Source: a bacterium
GTDB taxonomy: Bacteria; Zhuqueibacterota; Zhuqueibacteria; Residuimicrobiales; Residuimicrobiaceae
Direction of reading: 5' to 3'
Length of the DNA stretch: 7,133 nt
NCBI GenBank assembly: GCA_012523655.1
Contig: JAAYTV010000338.1
Location: 1-7,133 of the forward strand
Below the pieces are notes generated by a model, which was given only the letters and a program-made list of their open reading frames with translations, did not search any database and was not told the origin of the DNA. Of this stretch, positions 6,530 to 7,133 are shown piece by piece. Every line of letters begins with the position of its first letter. The stretch's first letter is position 1. The position numbers and the translations under genes are program-made.

Positions 6530-7133
6530 ATGCACCTGCTTCGCCCTTTCTCACTGTTTCTGTTAAGCGCGCTCTTGACGCTCGGATGCTCTAAACCCTC
6601 CACTCCACTTCGCTACGTGGTGGTGCCCAAGGCACTGACCAACCCTTATTGGTTTCAGGTGGAAGACGGCATGAAAGCAGCCGGAGAAAAACTGGGTGTA
6701 CGGGTGGAGATGATCGGTCCCGCTCAGGCATCGGATGTCACCGCCCAGGTGCAGATCCTCGAATCCCTCATCGCCTCGCGGGTAAGCGGCTTAGCGGTGT
6801 CGCCCAATGATCCGGACGGCGTCACCTCGGTTATCGATCGCGCGGTGGATGCGGGCATTCCAGTGCTCACCTTTGATTCGGATGCGCCGAAAAGCAAACG
6901 GCTGTGTTATGTGGGGACGGACAATTACACTGCCGGCCGCACAGCCGCGCGGCAGCTGCTGCTCTATCTCAAACCAGGAGACTCTTACGCTATTCTGACC
7001 GGTTCCCTGGGCGCACTCAATTTGAACGAGCGCATTCGCGGGTTTCGCGATGAACTGAAAGAGCAAAAGACCGATCTGCACGAAATCAACTTGCTCAACT
7101 GTGATGAGACCACGGATCGCGCCCTGGATCAGA
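6530..7133 (+). CDS. Sugar ABC transporter substrate-binding lipoprotein, RbsB-type, partial (C-terminus outside window)
   Basis: 201 codons are visible from ATG 6530 to the window edge. AGGAGG (6519-6524) lies 5 nt before the start. Residues 1-20 are a lipoprotein signal ending LLTLGC with Cys20 as the lipid-modified residue; Leu and Thr in LTLGC are not in the strictest lipobox order. The mature protein is a type I periplasmic-binding fold (Peripla_BP_4 type): TNPYWFQ at 37-43 (ligand-stacking aromatics), VSPNDPDGV at 90-98, VLTFDSDAP at 112-120 (the sugar-hydroxyl Asp region, FDRD in E. coli RbsB), YVGTDNYTAGR at 127-137, and NERIRGF at about 172-178. It follows the permease by 47 bp and should be cotranscribed as its binding partner. 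The second half of the fold, with the remaining ligand contacts, is missing. An ATPase gene may follow outside the window. Confidence 0.93.
   Translation, partial: MHLLRPFSLFLLSALLTLGCSKPSTPLRYVVVPKALTNPYWFQVEDGMKAAGEKLGVRVEMIGPAQASDVTAQVQILESLIASRVSGLAVSPNDPDGVTSVIDRAVDAGIPVLTFDSDAPKSKRLCYVGTDNYTAGRTAARQLLLYLKPGDSYAILTGSLGALNLNERIRGFRDELKEQKTDLHEINLLNCDETTDRALDQ

Noticed and set aside
6791..7081. A 96-codon minus-strand frame
   Set aside because: It is antisense to the substrate-binding lipoprotein, whose plus-strand frame carries the family motifs FDSDAP, GTDNYTAGR and NERIRGF.

Overview
The window suggests a Gram-negative, moderately GC-rich bacterium. It encodes a TonB-dependent outer-membrane receptor with an N-terminal carboxypeptidase-regulatory-like domain, and an exported acidic protein with Ca-binding-type Asp/Asn loops. 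That pairing resembles FCB-group lineages (Bacteroidota relatives, Ignavibacteria, Calditrichota, KSB1-type candidate phyla). The taxonomic reading is an inference from protein style; the window holds no rRNA or other marker gene.

Layout. The left three quarters is a minus-strand block, read right to left: a GntR/LacI chimeric (AraR-type) transcription regulator (4187-5314), a TonB-dependent receptor (1422-4097), and, 31 bp further on, an exported protein that leaves the window at position 1. A 241-bp divergent intergenic region (5315-5555) separates this block from a plus-strand pair: an RbsC-type sugar ABC permease (5556-6482) and an RbsB-type lipoprotein sugar-binding protein (from 6530) that leaves the window at 7133. 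No ABC ATPase is visible. Coding density is high and no stretch of 300 bases lacks a gene. I see no RNA gene, mobile element, CRISPR array or attachment site.

How it may work together. The genes read as one sugar-acquisition locus. The receptor, perhaps with its exported partner, would bring a saccharide across the outer membrane. The lipoprotein and permease, with an ATPase encoded elsewhere, would carry the released sugar across the inner membrane. The chimeric regulator would sense the sugar. The strongest regulatory signal is a perfect inverted repeat, ATTTGT-CTGA-ACAAAT (5335-5350), overlapping the predicted -10 of the regulator's own promoter. Its half-sites match what I recall of the Bacillus AraR operator, which suggests autoregulation. 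The substrate (arabinose or another pentose/hexose or its oligomers) cannot be fixed from sequence alone.
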